From CAVYHJ01 sp963768165 [NCBI: uncultured bacterium] (GTDB lineage Bacteria > UBP4 > UBA4092), in NCBI GenBank assembly GCA_963768165.1, contig CAVYHJ010000027.1, positions 113,303-177,302 of the forward strand: a stretch of DNA of 64,000 nt, written 5' to 3'. Of this stretch, positions 52,172 through 59,965 are shown one piece after another. Position 1 is the stretch's first letter, and each line of letters begins with the position of its first letter. The notes under the pieces were generated by a model. It was not told the DNA's origin, did no database searches, and was given only the letters and a program-made list of their open reading frames with translations. Made by a program: the position numbers and the translations under genes.

Positions 52172-53425
52172 TTAATTGGCGGGAGCGGGAAGAACATCCG
52201 AAAGGGTCGTAGAAGTGCTGTCTGTGCTGATTCCATTTTGCGCGGGTCGTCCATGGTTAATGGCAAAATATTGGGTGATGGCCGTGCTGATTTTCTGGGA
52301 TAGGTCCAGTTGGAAAACCGGGTCACTGACCAATCGGGCTTCCCGCGGATTGGTTACAAAAACGACTTCTATTAGAATCGAAGGAATGGGATTTTTCAAA
52401 ACCGCGAACCGCGCGTTTTTAATGCCCCGGCTGGTTAACCCGGTATCTTGCAACACCTGATTCATGACCAGCCCCGCCCATAAGCTGTTTTGATTATTGA
52501 GCGCAATTAACCGCTCATCCTGCAAAACCTGATTGACAACATCTCCATTGGATGTGCTTGCACTGACGTCGAGATCCGCTGAGTTTTCCAAATCCGCTAA
52601 TTTCTGCGCTTCCGCGTCCGACGCTTCTCCATACGCCATATAATAGATTTCCGTTCCGTGAACATCCTTCTTTTTGTCGTTGCCTGGCGAATTCAAATGA
52701 ATACTGATAAATAAATCAGCACCATATTCAATCGCCATTTGACAGCGCCGTTCCAAAGACACATAATAATCCCCGCCGTTAAATGCGGTATCCCGCGTGA
52801 TGAACGCGATATATCCCGGCATCCGGTTGATTTTATCCTGCAATTTCAAGCCAATCTGCATAGTAATATCTTTTTCCAACAACCCGTTCCCGCCCGCGCC
52901 GAAATGCCATCCGCCATGTCCCGGATCAATCAATATAATCTTATGATCTTTTTTTAGTTCGGCAATTTGTTGAGGAGTAGGCCGGGAAGGACGCAAATTC
53001 ATAGGACGCATGATTTCAATCACCGGATAGTGTCTATCCATATTTCCCGGGCTCAATGTGTAATCGGTCGGTACCATAAAGGTGACGGTGATTCGGCAGG
53101 CATCTTTGGTATTTTGTGCCTCAATCCGGTCAATCACTCCATCGCGCACGGTATATGATTGGTTCCCTCCACCGAGCGGGGCATTCGTGGTATAGAAAAC
53201 AAATCCCATTTTATTGGGTAAATTCGTTAAATTATAATTGGCTCCGCCTTGTGTATAAAAAGCAATTTGTGACGATTCCGCTCCGGTCCAATATGTGATT
53301 TCTACAATCTTCGGTGAATTGGAACTGACATGATGCGTGGTTTTTGCAAGACAAAACGAGGTGAGTAAACTAACGGTAAGTAACACAATAACCAAATAAT
53401 ATTTTTTATTTTTTCTTATCGTCAT
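52172..53425 (-). CDS. N-acetylmuramoyl-L-alanine amidase (Amidase_3, AMIN-like N-terminus)
   Basis: The 417-residue protein has a signal peptide, an AMIN-like beta domain (about 30-135) that would target the septum or wall, and a zinc amidase domain (about 165-395). Zinc ligands are visible in LIDPGHGGWHFG, GLLEKDITMQ and LFISIHLNS, and the catalytic Glu in SILIEVVFVTNPREARL. It splits murein peptides from glycan strands. GGAAGG precedes the ATG. It lies upstream of the two propeller genes on the same strand, 122 bases away. Confidence 0.9.
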   Translation of the reverse strand: MTIRKNKKYYLVIVLLTVSLLTSFCLAKTTHHVSSNSPKIVEITYWTGAESSQIAFYTQGGANYNLTNLPNKMGFVFYTTNAPLGGGNQSYTVRDGVIDRIEAQNTKDACRITVTFMVPTDYTLSPGNMDRHYPVIEIMRPMNLRPSRPTPQQIAELKKDHKIILIDPGHGGWHFGAGGNGLLEKDITMQIGLKLQDKINRMPGYIAFITRDTAFNGGDYYVSLERRCQMAIEYGADLFISIHLNSPGNDKKKDVHGTEIYYMAYGEASDAEAQKLADLENSADLDVSASTSNGDVVNQVLQDERLIALNNQNSLWAGLVMNQVLQDTGLTSRGIKNARFAVLKNPIPSILIEVVFVTNPREARLVSDPVFQLDLSQKISTAITQYFAINHGRPAQNGISTDSTSTTLSDVLPAPAN

Positions 53426-53620
53426 TATCCTTCCGTACCATGTAACATTAATAATACCTTCAAAAATCCATTATAGTTTACCATATAACACCTCTCTTCC
53501 GCCCTATTTAGTAGTTGAAAATTTTTTATCTCAGAGGCGGTTGTCTTCTATGGGAGCACCTTTTTTATGATAAAATTTAAGTTGAGTGAGAGACTTTGAA
53601 AACAAAAGATCGAGAATGAT

Positions 53621-54592
53621 ATGAAAACACCATCCGACCCGCCTAGCAGTGAAATCACACCGGAAAGTGTCTACCTAAATCGGCGTAATTTCATAAAAGC
53701 CGGTGTGCTTGTAGCCACCACTGTCGCGACGGGTTGGGTGTACCGTAAGTTGAATGCACCATCGAATAAAGCCGTGAATACTGCACTAATTGATGTCGTG
53801 AAATCTACCGCACCCGCAAGTTCAGGATTCACTGTGAATGAAACAAAAACCTCTCTCCAGAGTATCACGCACTATAATAACTTTTACGAATTCTCCACAA
53901 ATAAAGACGCTGTCGCCGAAGCCGCCGCGAAATTTAATACCTCCAATTGGAAAATTGAAGTCGGTGGATTGGTAAACAAACCTAAAGTATTCGACTTGGA
54001 TGACCTGCTCAAGATTGCAAGTGCGGAAGAGCGAATCTACCGCATGCGCTGTGTCGAAGGATGGTCAATGGTCATCCCGTGGGACGGTTATTCCTTATCA
54101 AAACTACTGGAACGTGTTGAACCTTTGAGTAGCGCCAAGTATGTCGCGATGCAAACCTTGCTCGACCCGCAGAAAATGCCCGGACAAAAAACGTCCGTAT
54201 TGTCCTGGCCCTATGTGGAAGGTTTGCGGATGGATGAAGCGATGCATCCTCTCGCAATCCTGGCATCGGGTATCTATGGTCACGCTTTGCCACCGCAGGA
54301 TGGCGCGCCTATACGCTTGGTCGTACCTTGGAAATACGGGTTTAAAGGGGTCAAGTCCATCGTGAAAATCACCCTCGTAGAAGAGCAACCCCCGACCACC
54401 TGGAGTTCCACCGCTCCCAATGAATACGGTTTCTATGCCAACGTCAATCCGACCGTGGATCACCCTCGCTGGAGTCAGGCGACGGAACAACGCATTGGCG
54501 AGAGCGGACGACGCAAAACCTTAATGTTCAACGGGTATGAAGAGCAGGTCGGCAGACTTTACGCTGGCATGGATTTGCGAAAATATTTCTAA
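53621..54592 (+). CDS. msrP: MsrP, molybdopterin methionine-sulfoxide reductase, catalytic subunit
   Basis: The 323-residue protein is an MsrP (YedY) enzyme that repairs oxidised methionines in envelope proteins. A Tat signal ([20 protein letters not shown]) exports it folded with its molybdenum cofactor. Cys144 in [19 protein letters not shown] is the metal ligand, and MAIL-type and [14 protein letters not shown] segments match the family. The partner msrQ gene starts 22 bases after its stop. The gene is richer in G+C than most neighbours. Confidence 0.94.
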   Translation: MKTPSDPPSSEITPESVYLNRRNFIKAGVLVATTVATGWVYRKLNAPSNKAVNTALIDVVKSTAPASSGFTVNETKTSLQSITHYNNFYEFSTNKDAVAEAAAKFNTSNWKIEVGGLVNKPKVFDLDDLLKIASAEERIYRMRCVEGWSMVIPWDGYSLSKLLERVEPLSSAKYVAMQTLLDPQKMPGQKTSVLSWPYVEGLRMDEAMHPLAILASGIYGHALPPQDGAPIRLVVPWKYGFKGVKSIVKITLVEEQPPTTWSSTAPNEYGFYANVNPTVDHPRWSQATEQRIGESGRRKTLMFNGYEEQVGRLYAGMDLRKYF

Positions 54593-54614
54593 ATCACTAA
54601 ACAACTGAGCCATC

Positions 54615-56285
54615 ATGAAAGACTTGCGTTTCGCCAAATTCGTTCTACTGATTAACGGGCTGGTACCCGGAACCATCTTACTATGGGATGTTTACCACGG
54701 CCATGCCGGTGCGAACCCTGTGAATTATGCCATCTTGACAACAGGACTCCTCACCTTAATATTCCTTTCGTTGACGTTGCTCGTGACACCCCTTCGCAAG
54801 ATTACAGGATTTAGCTGGCTGTTTCATTTCCGGCGGACGCTCGGTTTGTTTGCCTTCTTCTACGCCCTGACGCATTTCTCGATTTTCTTCATCTTTGATC
54901 GCGCGTTGAGTGTCCATAGCCTGTTCACTGAAATGCTCAAACGAAAATATTTGATTGTCGGCTCCATAGGACTTTTTTCGATGCTTCCATTGGCTCTTAC
55001 CTCCACCAATTACATGATTAAACGCATGGGGCCAAAACGGTGGCAGGCTCTGCACCGTCTGGCGTATGTCGCGGCCATCGCCGGAGTCGTGCATTTCTAC
55101 ATGCAGGTCAAATCGGATATCCGTCTGCCGGTCGCGTTCGGTATCGTCATTGGAATTCTGCTGGGGTATCGGCTTGTGACATACCTTATCGCGCGCTCAA
55201 AGAAACCAAAATTGGAAACGAAAGATTTTCCGTTGGATGCAACACGCGAAGGCGGGCGCTGGAGCGGGCAACTGCGGGTCGAACGTATAGTCCGGGAAAC
55301 CCCGAACGTCAAAACCTTTCACCTGGTTCCGGTAAATGGCGGGGCATTCCCATTCTCCTACCTACCCGGTCAATTCCTGACCTTCACTCTGCAAATTGAC
55401 GGCAAAACCGTGAAACGTTCCTACACCATCGCCTCCACACCCTCCAGACAGGGCTATTGCGAAGTCACCATAAAACGGGAAGAAAAAGGGCTGGTTTCAC
55501 GGCACATGCATGACACCATTAAAGAAGGTCACCTACTCACTGTTTCCGCACCCTCAGGAAAATTCACATTTACCGGCAAAGACTCTAACAATATCGCCCT
55601 CCTCGCCGCGGGAGTCGGAATCACTCCGTTGATGTCCATCTTGCGCTATCTGACTGATATGAACTGGAACGGGCAAATCTATTTGCTCTATTGCAATAAA
55701 ACGGTGCAGGACATCATCTTCCATGAGGAGATTAAAGAACTCCAGAGCCGGTTCTCCAATTTGCATCTCACCCTGACACTGACCCAGACCGATGGTACAA
55801 ACTGGGATGGTAATAAGGGAAGAATTGATGCCAAACTCCTGACGCGTGTAATCCCCAATGTGACCGGCATACCCTTCTATCTGTGCGGTCCCCCAGATAT
55901 GCTCAAAGCAACACAAGAACTCCTCCACCAATTGGGAATCGCAGACTCCCTCATTCACACGGAATCCTTCGGTTCCAAACCCGCCGCACCCGCCAATGAA
56001 ACCGCATCCTCATTGAATACTACCGAATTCACCGTGACCTTTGCAAAGTCCAACAAAACCGCCAAAATCCTCAATAATCAACCCATTCTGGCGTTAGCCG
56101 ACCAGTTGGGGATTGAGTGGGACTCCGAGTGCCGTTCCGGTATCTGCGGACGGTGTAAATGCACCATGGTTTCAGGCTCCGTCCAAATGGAAACTCAGGA
56201 TGCCCTCGACAATAACGACCGCCAAAACAATATCATCCTCCTCTGCCAGGCACGGGTTCTGGAAGATGTCACAATAGAGGCATAA
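54615..56285 (+). CDS. msrQ: MsrQ heme protein fused to flavin reductase and 2Fe-2S ferredoxin
   Basis: The 556-residue protein has an MsrQ/YedZ-type membrane part (about 1-200, with heme His in FAFFYALTHFSIFF, LHRLAYVAAIAGVVHFY), an FAD/NAD(P)H oxidoreductase domain (about 215-440; RSYTIASTPSRQGYCEVTIK and LLAAGVGITPLMSILRYL) and a plant-type 2Fe-2S domain (about 465-556; CRSGICGRC and LLCQAR). It should carry electrons from NAD(P)H through flavin, iron-sulfur and heme to MsrP. In E. coli MsrQ depends on separate reductases, so the fusion makes the system self-contained. An inverted repeat follows the stop. Confidence 0.92.
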   Translation: MKDLRFAKFVLLINGLVPGTILLWDVYHGHAGANPVNYAILTTGLLTLIFLSLTLLVTPLRKITGFSWLFHFRRTLGLFAFFYALTHFSIFFIFDRALSVHSLFTEMLKRKYLIVGSIGLFSMLPLALTSTNYMIKRMGPKRWQALHRLAYVAAIAGVVHFYMQVKSDIRLPVAFGIVIGILLGYRLVTYLIARSKKPKLETKDFPLDATREGGRWSGQLRVERIVRETPNVKTFHLVPVNGGAFPFSYLPGQFLTFTLQIDGKTVKRSYTIASTPSRQGYCEVTIKREEKGLVSRHMHDTIKEGHLLTVSAPSGKFTFTGKDSNNIALLAAGVGITPLMSILRYLTDMNWNGQIYLLYCNKTVQDIIFHEEIKELQSRFSNLHLTLTLTQTDGTNWDGNKGRIDAKLLTRVIPNVTGIPFYLCGPPDMLKATQELLHQLGIADSLIHTESFGSKPAAPANETASSLNTTEFTVTFAKSNKTAKILNNQPILALADQLGIEWDSECRSGICGRCKCTMVSGSVQMETQDALDNNDRQNNIILLCQARVLEDVTIEA

Positions 56286-56310
56286 CACAAAAAATCTCTT
56301 ACTTCTTCGC

Positions 56311-56349
56311 TCTTGGAAGCGGAATTGAAAATTTCAATTCCGCTCAAGA
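56311..56349. repeat. Long inverted repeat downstream of msrQ
   Basis: AGCGGAATTGAAA and TTTCAATTCCGCT flank a single central base, and the stem extends outward (TCTTGG with CAAGA) with one mismatch. It starts about 25 bases after the msrQ stop. It may end transcription or protect the 3' end, but no U-tract follows. Confidence 0.75.
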
Positions 56350-56537
56350 ACCGGTTCAATAGGAAAAGTTAACGTAACCTTATTAAAATAAGTTGTCTAT
56401 GCAGATATTTCACGATTTGTGATTTTCAGAGTCGCACAGGACGACTCTGCTATCCCCTTTAAAATAAATAATCTATTCTTGCAGTGGTTATTCAAGAAAC
56501 TTGTCCCCGAATGTTCTTGTCGGGGATGGTGGAAACT

Positions 56538-56560
56538 CTGGACACTGTCCAGTGTTTTTT
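56538..56560 (+). terminator. Possible rho-independent terminator
   Basis: CTGGACACTGTCCAG folds into a short stem with ACT/AGT extension and is followed by TTTTTT (56555-56560). It could end a transcript coming from msrPQ or from within the hairpin-rich stretch. Confidence 0.45.
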
Positions 56561-56790
56561 CAGTTTTGCCAATCGCTAATCTGAAATTATTCTATGTAAC
56601 ACACTATCGGGAAAGCCCTAAAAGATTAAAAAATAATGTATTTCATAAATTGATGATAGAAAAAACACCGGAAAAGTCCAAGTGGGGTTCAATGAGAGTA
56701 AGTACGGAGTTGAAAGGGAGACAATAGGGAGTTAATACATCACAAATTAACCACATAATAGGAATCATTGCTAATATTATATCTTCTGAA

Positions 56791-56873
56791 AAATAGCGGT
56801 TGACAGTGAACTTCCTTTCCCCATATTATAGCGGTATATGGCTACAGCAAAGGTTACTAAAAAGCAGACCAAA
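56791..56873 (+). promoter_or_regulatory. Duplicated promoter and gene start, copy 1
   Basis: TTGACA (56800-56805), an 18-base spacer and TATTAT (56824-56829) are followed after eight bases by ATG. The whole unit, including the first codons, recurs at 57213-57294 with about 80 percent identity and identical geometry. It is a leaderless-type promoter. Confidence 0.65.
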
Positions 56874-57131
56874 GAACAAACTATCAAAACCCTCATTAAA
56901 GAACTGAAACAATCGCAGTTTCAAGTCTGGTTACTATCATTACCAGAAGAAGACATAGAGGGTTACGCCCATCCCGGACCGCCGAAACAATATCATCCTC
57001 CTCTGCCAGGCGCGGGTGCTCGAAGATGTGACAGTCGAGGCATAACCAAAACCTACCACACCTTCTCCATACCATGTCCACACCATCTCCAGTGTACCAA
57101 AAGGTACATTATACTAATGAAACCGGTTTAG
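56838..57131 (+). pseudogene. Chimeric frame: unknown N-terminus joined to an msrQ-type 3' fragment
   Basis: The ATG at 56838 lies eight bases after a good -10 box and begins MATAKVTKKQTKEQTIKTL, a lysine-rich helix of unknown family up to about residue 47. From 56977 to 57046 the DNA matches the last 70 bases of msrQ (56217-56286, 63 of 70 identical), but in a different phase, so the frame reads through it as junk. The msrQ-type fragment still encodes LLCQARVLEDVTVEA and a stop in its own phase. I read this as a fused remnant, not a working gene. Confidence 0.55.
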
Positions 57132-57212
57132 TAGACAATGTCCAACAAAGCAGAAACATAACTAAAGCATAGCTGGTGTATCCCTGAACTATACCAAAAC
57201 TGACCCACCATT

Positions 57213-57294
57213 AAATAGCGATTGACAGTGAGCTCCCATTCCCCCTAATATAGCCATATATGCCTAAAGCAACAGTTGCTAAAAACAGACCAAA
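57213..57294 (+). promoter_or_regulatory. Duplicated promoter and gene start, copy 2
   Basis: TTGACA (57222-57227), an 18-base spacer and TAATAT (57246-57251) are followed after eight bases by ATG at 57260. That ATG opens a short frame (MPKATVAKNRP) related to the start of the gene at 56838. The promoter may instead serve the gene at 57358. Confidence 0.6.
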
Positions 57295-57357
57295 TAGCTA
57301 TAGTGCAAACAATGACCATATTATAAAACACGACCTTTTTATAGGGTACTTTTTGAA

Positions 57358-58506
57358 ATGTTTAATTTTTTAAAATCTCTTTTACTCAAAGAAAACATTG
57401 CCAAAAAAGCCACTACACAATCATCAACTCCAGATAATGTGGATAGAACAGTTTCTGAATCAAAATTAGATGCGTTAGAACTCAAAGTATTAAATGATCT
57501 CAATTCTTTCGTAAAAGGACGTGGTCATAAAGAATTTTTTTGTCTAAGTCCTTTATATTCTCCGGGTAGTAGAGTTCCCGCTGTAGATTTTTCTCCTTGG
57601 ATAAAACAAAAGATAAAGAATAATGATCGTGAACCACTGAGAATATTACTATGGGAATTAGTAAAGGCGAATCCCGGCTCGGTTGCAGGGGATTCGTTCA
57701 AACCTTCTTGGCAACAATTTGTTGATTTAATTATGGATGCCCAAGTAGAAAAATATGTTGAAGTCGCGATTGCAGAAACTTTGCTTGATTTAAGGACAGC
57801 CTTATTCTTAATATCTATAGATGGCGCCTTTATTATGACTTCTCACGCGCAACAGTATTTATCATACATTTTGTTTCCATGGGATGTAAATTTTCTTAAT
57901 GTGGAAATCCTAGTAAAGGAAGCAAACAAATTTATTAGAGAGATGAGAAAAGATGTAGATTATTGGAAAAGCGTTCCTCTCTTTAAATTTGAAAATCTCA
58001 AAATACCGAAATTAACAACAAACAGTAATATCGAAAAATTGCGGGGTATACTAAGAGAAATTCCCCTTAATTCAAGAAGCCATTTCTTTGATATATGTGT
58101 TCGTACCGACTATGGACAAAAAACTGGCACGAAAACAGCTGAGGAAATGTCATTTTTTGAAACAAGAAAACGTGGATTAGTTGAAAAGGAATCGTTGTAT
58201 ATATTGGTTAACGCTGGGCTGGTGATAAAACATAAAGACCCATATATTCCATTAAAGAAATTGACAAAAGATGAGGTAATTTCTATTTTACAGAACGAAG
58301 GTAAAAATTACGAACAAAACTGGAAAAAAGATATGCTTATAGAAAAGGTTGTTAAAGACTGTCCTGAATATGTGGATAAATTAACAGAATCTATGTGTTT
58401 TGCGACTATAAATCCTGACTTTTTAGAATCGGTACAGATCGCAAGAGAATATATTATAGATACTGTTCAACTTTATGGACTTTTACTAGGATTTGGAATA
58501 AACTGA
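57358..58506 (+). CDS. Hypothetical protein, possible C-terminal SAP-like motif
   Basis: The 382-residue protein is not one I recognise. It has no signal peptide and no membrane helix that I trust. Residues about 298-340 (LKKLTKDEVISILQNEG, then WKKDMLIEKVV) resemble a SAP helix-extended-helix motif used for nucleic acid binding. The rest is mixed helical and charged. Base composition is AT-rich compared with msrPQ. No clear ribosome site precedes the ATG. It may form a unit with the next gene, 79 bases on. Confidence 0.55.
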   Translation: MFNFLKSLLLKENIAKKATTQSSTPDNVDRTVSESKLDALELKVLNDLNSFVKGRGHKEFFCLSPLYSPGSRVPAVDFSPWIKQKIKNNDREPLRILLWELVKANPGSVAGDSFKPSWQQFVDLIMDAQVEKYVEVAIAETLLDLRTALFLISIDGAFIMTSHAQQYLSYILFPWDVNFLNVEILVKEANKFIREMRKDVDYWKSVPLFKFENLKIPKLTTNSNIEKLRGILREIPLNSRSHFFDICVRTDYGQKTGTKTAEEMSFFETRKRGLVEKESLYILVNAGLVIKHKDPYIPLKKLTKDEVISILQNEGKNYEQNWKKDMLIEKVVKDCPEYVDKLTESMCFATINPDFLESVQIAREYIIDTVQLYGLLLGFGIN

Positions 58507-58585
58507 AAAACTCAGAAAGTGATCACCTTTTTTCTTTCAGCTCGTGTTATAATAGACTGTTATATTATTTGAAAGGAGTAACAAA

Positions 58586-59050
58586 ATGAATAGCGATCTT
58601 GATTCCCTGTTAGATGCACATTTTCAAAAAGAAGAACAATCAGCAAATGCCAAAAAAGCGGCACAGCAAAAGCTTAATGATGAGAACAAAGAAAATACAG
58701 AAGAATGGCAAGGAATCTGCACAAACGTAATTATTCCATGTTTCGACAAAGCAGTTAACTATCTTGGCGAGAAAAGAAAAATAAAGAGCACTGTTATAAA
58801 AGAAAAAATCCAACTAACGATAAATGATCCTCAAGTTGTAAACATCATTAAAGGAAAAAACCAATTTGGTGGTCAGTGGGATGGTCCATCAATGACCTTA
58901 AATCCTTCACCAATGACAAGACAAGCATCTATTATAGTTAATCTTTCGCCCCAACGCGGTATGTGGCATGTAATAGGTACGGTAGGATTTAACGAGTTAA
59001 AAGAAAAAATAGATAGAATTGTGGCTGACTTCATATCGAGTATTTTGTAA
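58586..59050 (+). CDS. Hypothetical cytoplasmic protein
   Basis: The 154-residue protein has a charged N-terminal helix (HFQKEEQSANAKKAAQQKLN) and a C-terminal part with beta-rich sequence (ASIIVNLSPQRGMWHVIGTV). I recognise no family. GAAAGGAG lies seven bases before the ATG and TATAAT occurs about 35 bases further upstream, so it is well placed for expression. It follows another orphan gene on the same strand. Confidence 0.6.
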   Translation: MNSDLDSLLDAHFQKEEQSANAKKAAQQKLNDENKENTEEWQGICTNVIIPCFDKAVNYLGEKRKIKSTVIKEKIQLTINDPQVVNIIKGKNQFGGQWDGPSMTLNPSPMTRQASIIVNLSPQRGMWHVIGTVGFNELKEKIDRIVADFISSIL

Positions 59051-59132
59051 ATTTGAAAAGCGGTCACAGTAATGAATGAATTCTATGAGTCGGGAAATTG
59101 AGTGCTTTTTACGGCATTCCCCGACGCATATT

Positions 59133-59231
59133 TCAATAAATACAAAGATTTTTTATCAAAGAATAATCATACCGAAAGACCACATCATCCTTACATTTTC
59201 TTTTTCCATCCGTTAATAGAGTATCTTCCAT
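59133..59231 (-). CDS. Small 32-residue frame with a repeated peptide motif
   Basis: A minus-strand ATG at 59231 opens a 32-codon frame containing DGKRKCKDDVVFRYDYSLIK. The same 15-residue core appears in a remnant at 59889-59957. Between the copies most base changes in the core are synonymous (gat/gac, gtc/gtt, cgg/agg, gga/ggg), which supports translation of this frame at some time. No Shine-Dalgarno is seen. The function is unknown. Confidence 0.4.
   Translation of the reverse strand: MEDTLLTDGKRKCKDDVVFRYDYSLIKNLCIY
59162..59215. repeat. 54-bp direct repeat, left copy
   Basis: This segment matches 59894-59947 in about 48 of 54 bases. The copies flank the small upstream gene and the nucleotidyltransferase gene. 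Confidence 0.65.
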
Positions 59232-59260
59232 ATCCAAAACAACACTCAAGTGTGTTGTGA

Positions 59261-59266
59261 TATAAT
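59261..59266 (+). promoter_or_regulatory. Extended -10 box six bases before ATG
   Basis: TGATATAAT is a perfect extended -10 element ending six bases before the ATG at 59273. There is no good -35 box, which extended -10 promoters do not need. The transcript would be leaderless. Confidence 0.6.
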
Positions 59267-59272
59267 TTCCCT

Positions 59273-59461
59273 ATGAAGCTAGACCGGAATAAAAGCTATA
59301 TCGGAAAATCGCCAGGAAATGACACGGGGTTTTCAAAAATGTCTCCGTCAGAGAACGTCTCTTTTATGTGGGAGTTGACTGTAGAGATATGGTCTCTCAA
59401 AAAATCACCTTATGTTAAACGAAGATTATGTAGAAATATTACAAAGCTTATTAAACAATAA
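59273..59461 (+). CDS. Small protein encoded upstream of a nucleotidyltransferase
   Basis: The 62-residue protein contains MSPSENVSFMWELTVEIW followed by KRRLCRNITKLIKQ. Small proteins of this pattern (SP-x-E-R-V, W-x-L-T, R-L-x-R-x-I-x-x-I-x-R) are commonly encoded just before nucleotidyltransferases of the AbiEii/MNT type and may be antitoxin-like partners. It overlaps the next gene by 50 bases. A perfect extended -10 lies six bases before its ATG. The first 20 residues are unlike relatives that I recall. Confidence 0.5.
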   Translation: MKLDRNKSYIGKSPGNDTGFSKMSPSENVSFMWELTVEIWSLKKSPYVKRRLCRNITKLIKQ

Positions 59462-59864
59462 GGTAAAATTTATGATAGTAGGCGCTTATGCGATGGGAGC
59501 CTACGGTTATCCCCGCGCCACAGGGGATTTTGATATTTGGGTGGAATCCTCTCTCAAAAATTCAGAAAAGATATATCAATCTCTTGCAGAATTTGGCGCA
59601 CCCCTTTCTGAAATTACAAAAAATACCTTTGCAGAAAAAGGGATTATATTCCAAATCGGCATAGCTCCAAGGCGCATTGATATTATTACGCATATTGATG
59701 GTGTTGCTTTCAAAGACGCCTACAAAACAAAAAAGATGATTAAAATTTAAAATGTCAAAGCACCTTTTATTTCAAAAGCCCATCTCCTTAAGAATAAACA
59801 ATCCACCAGCAGAAAAAAAGATAAATTAGACGCACTAATTTTAAAAACAAAGAAAAACACTTAA
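59412..59864 (+). pseudogene. Nucleotidyltransferase with an in-frame stop
   Basis: The frame encodes a MNT/AbiEii-like nucleotidyltransferase: FMIVGAYAMGAYGYPRATGD then FDIWVESS carries the active-site Asp pair, and PRRIDIITHIDGVAF the third acid. TAA at 59748-59750 stops it after 112 residues. The same phase continues with NVKAPFISKAHLLKNKQSTS and RKKDKLDALI to TAA at 59864, the usual family C-terminus. A single nonsense mutation has therefore cut off about 37 residues. The catalytic part remains complete. Confidence 0.75.
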
Positions 59865-59888
59865 ATAATATTTTCCAGCAGATATTCT

Positions 59889-59957
59889 TTAAAAATAATC
59901 ATACCTAAAAACCACATCGTCCTTACATTTTCTTTTCCCACCTGTTATCGCTTTATC
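59889..59957 (-). pseudogene. Remnant of the repeated small frame
   Basis: Reading on the minus strand after the HAF gene stop, the segment encodes GGKRKCKDDVVFRYDYF and a stop. It parallels the small frame at 59133-59231 but has TAT where that one has its ATG, so it cannot start by itself. Confidence 0.35.
59894..59947. repeat. 54-bp direct repeat, right copy
   Basis: This is the partner of 59162-59215. It lies within 20 bases of the end of the HAF-repeat gene. Confidence 0.65.
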
Positions 59958-59965
59958 TTCATAAG

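Larger units (their letters stand above)
56286..56837. other. Hairpin-rich intergenic stretch after msrPQ
   Basis: No gene is supported here. The stretch contains a 20-bp stem at 56311-56349, then AGAGTCG-loop-CGACTCT (about 56429-56449), TCCCCGA-loop-TCGGGGA (about 56504-56526) and CTGGACA-C-TGTCCAG ahead of a T-run. Near 56608 lies AAAGCCCTAAAAG and near 56702 GTACGGAGTTG, both recalling 6930-7032. The end carries a duplicated promoter. Confidence 0.5.

Noticed and set aside
56419-56727. A 102-codon frame after msrQ
   Set aside because: It traverses three hairpins and the terminator-like stem, has no ribosome site and no domain.
57260-57367. Short frame MPKATVAKNRP after the second promoter copy
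   Set aside because: It is a truncated copy of the gene start at 56838 and overlaps the start of the gene at 57358; too short to support as a gene.
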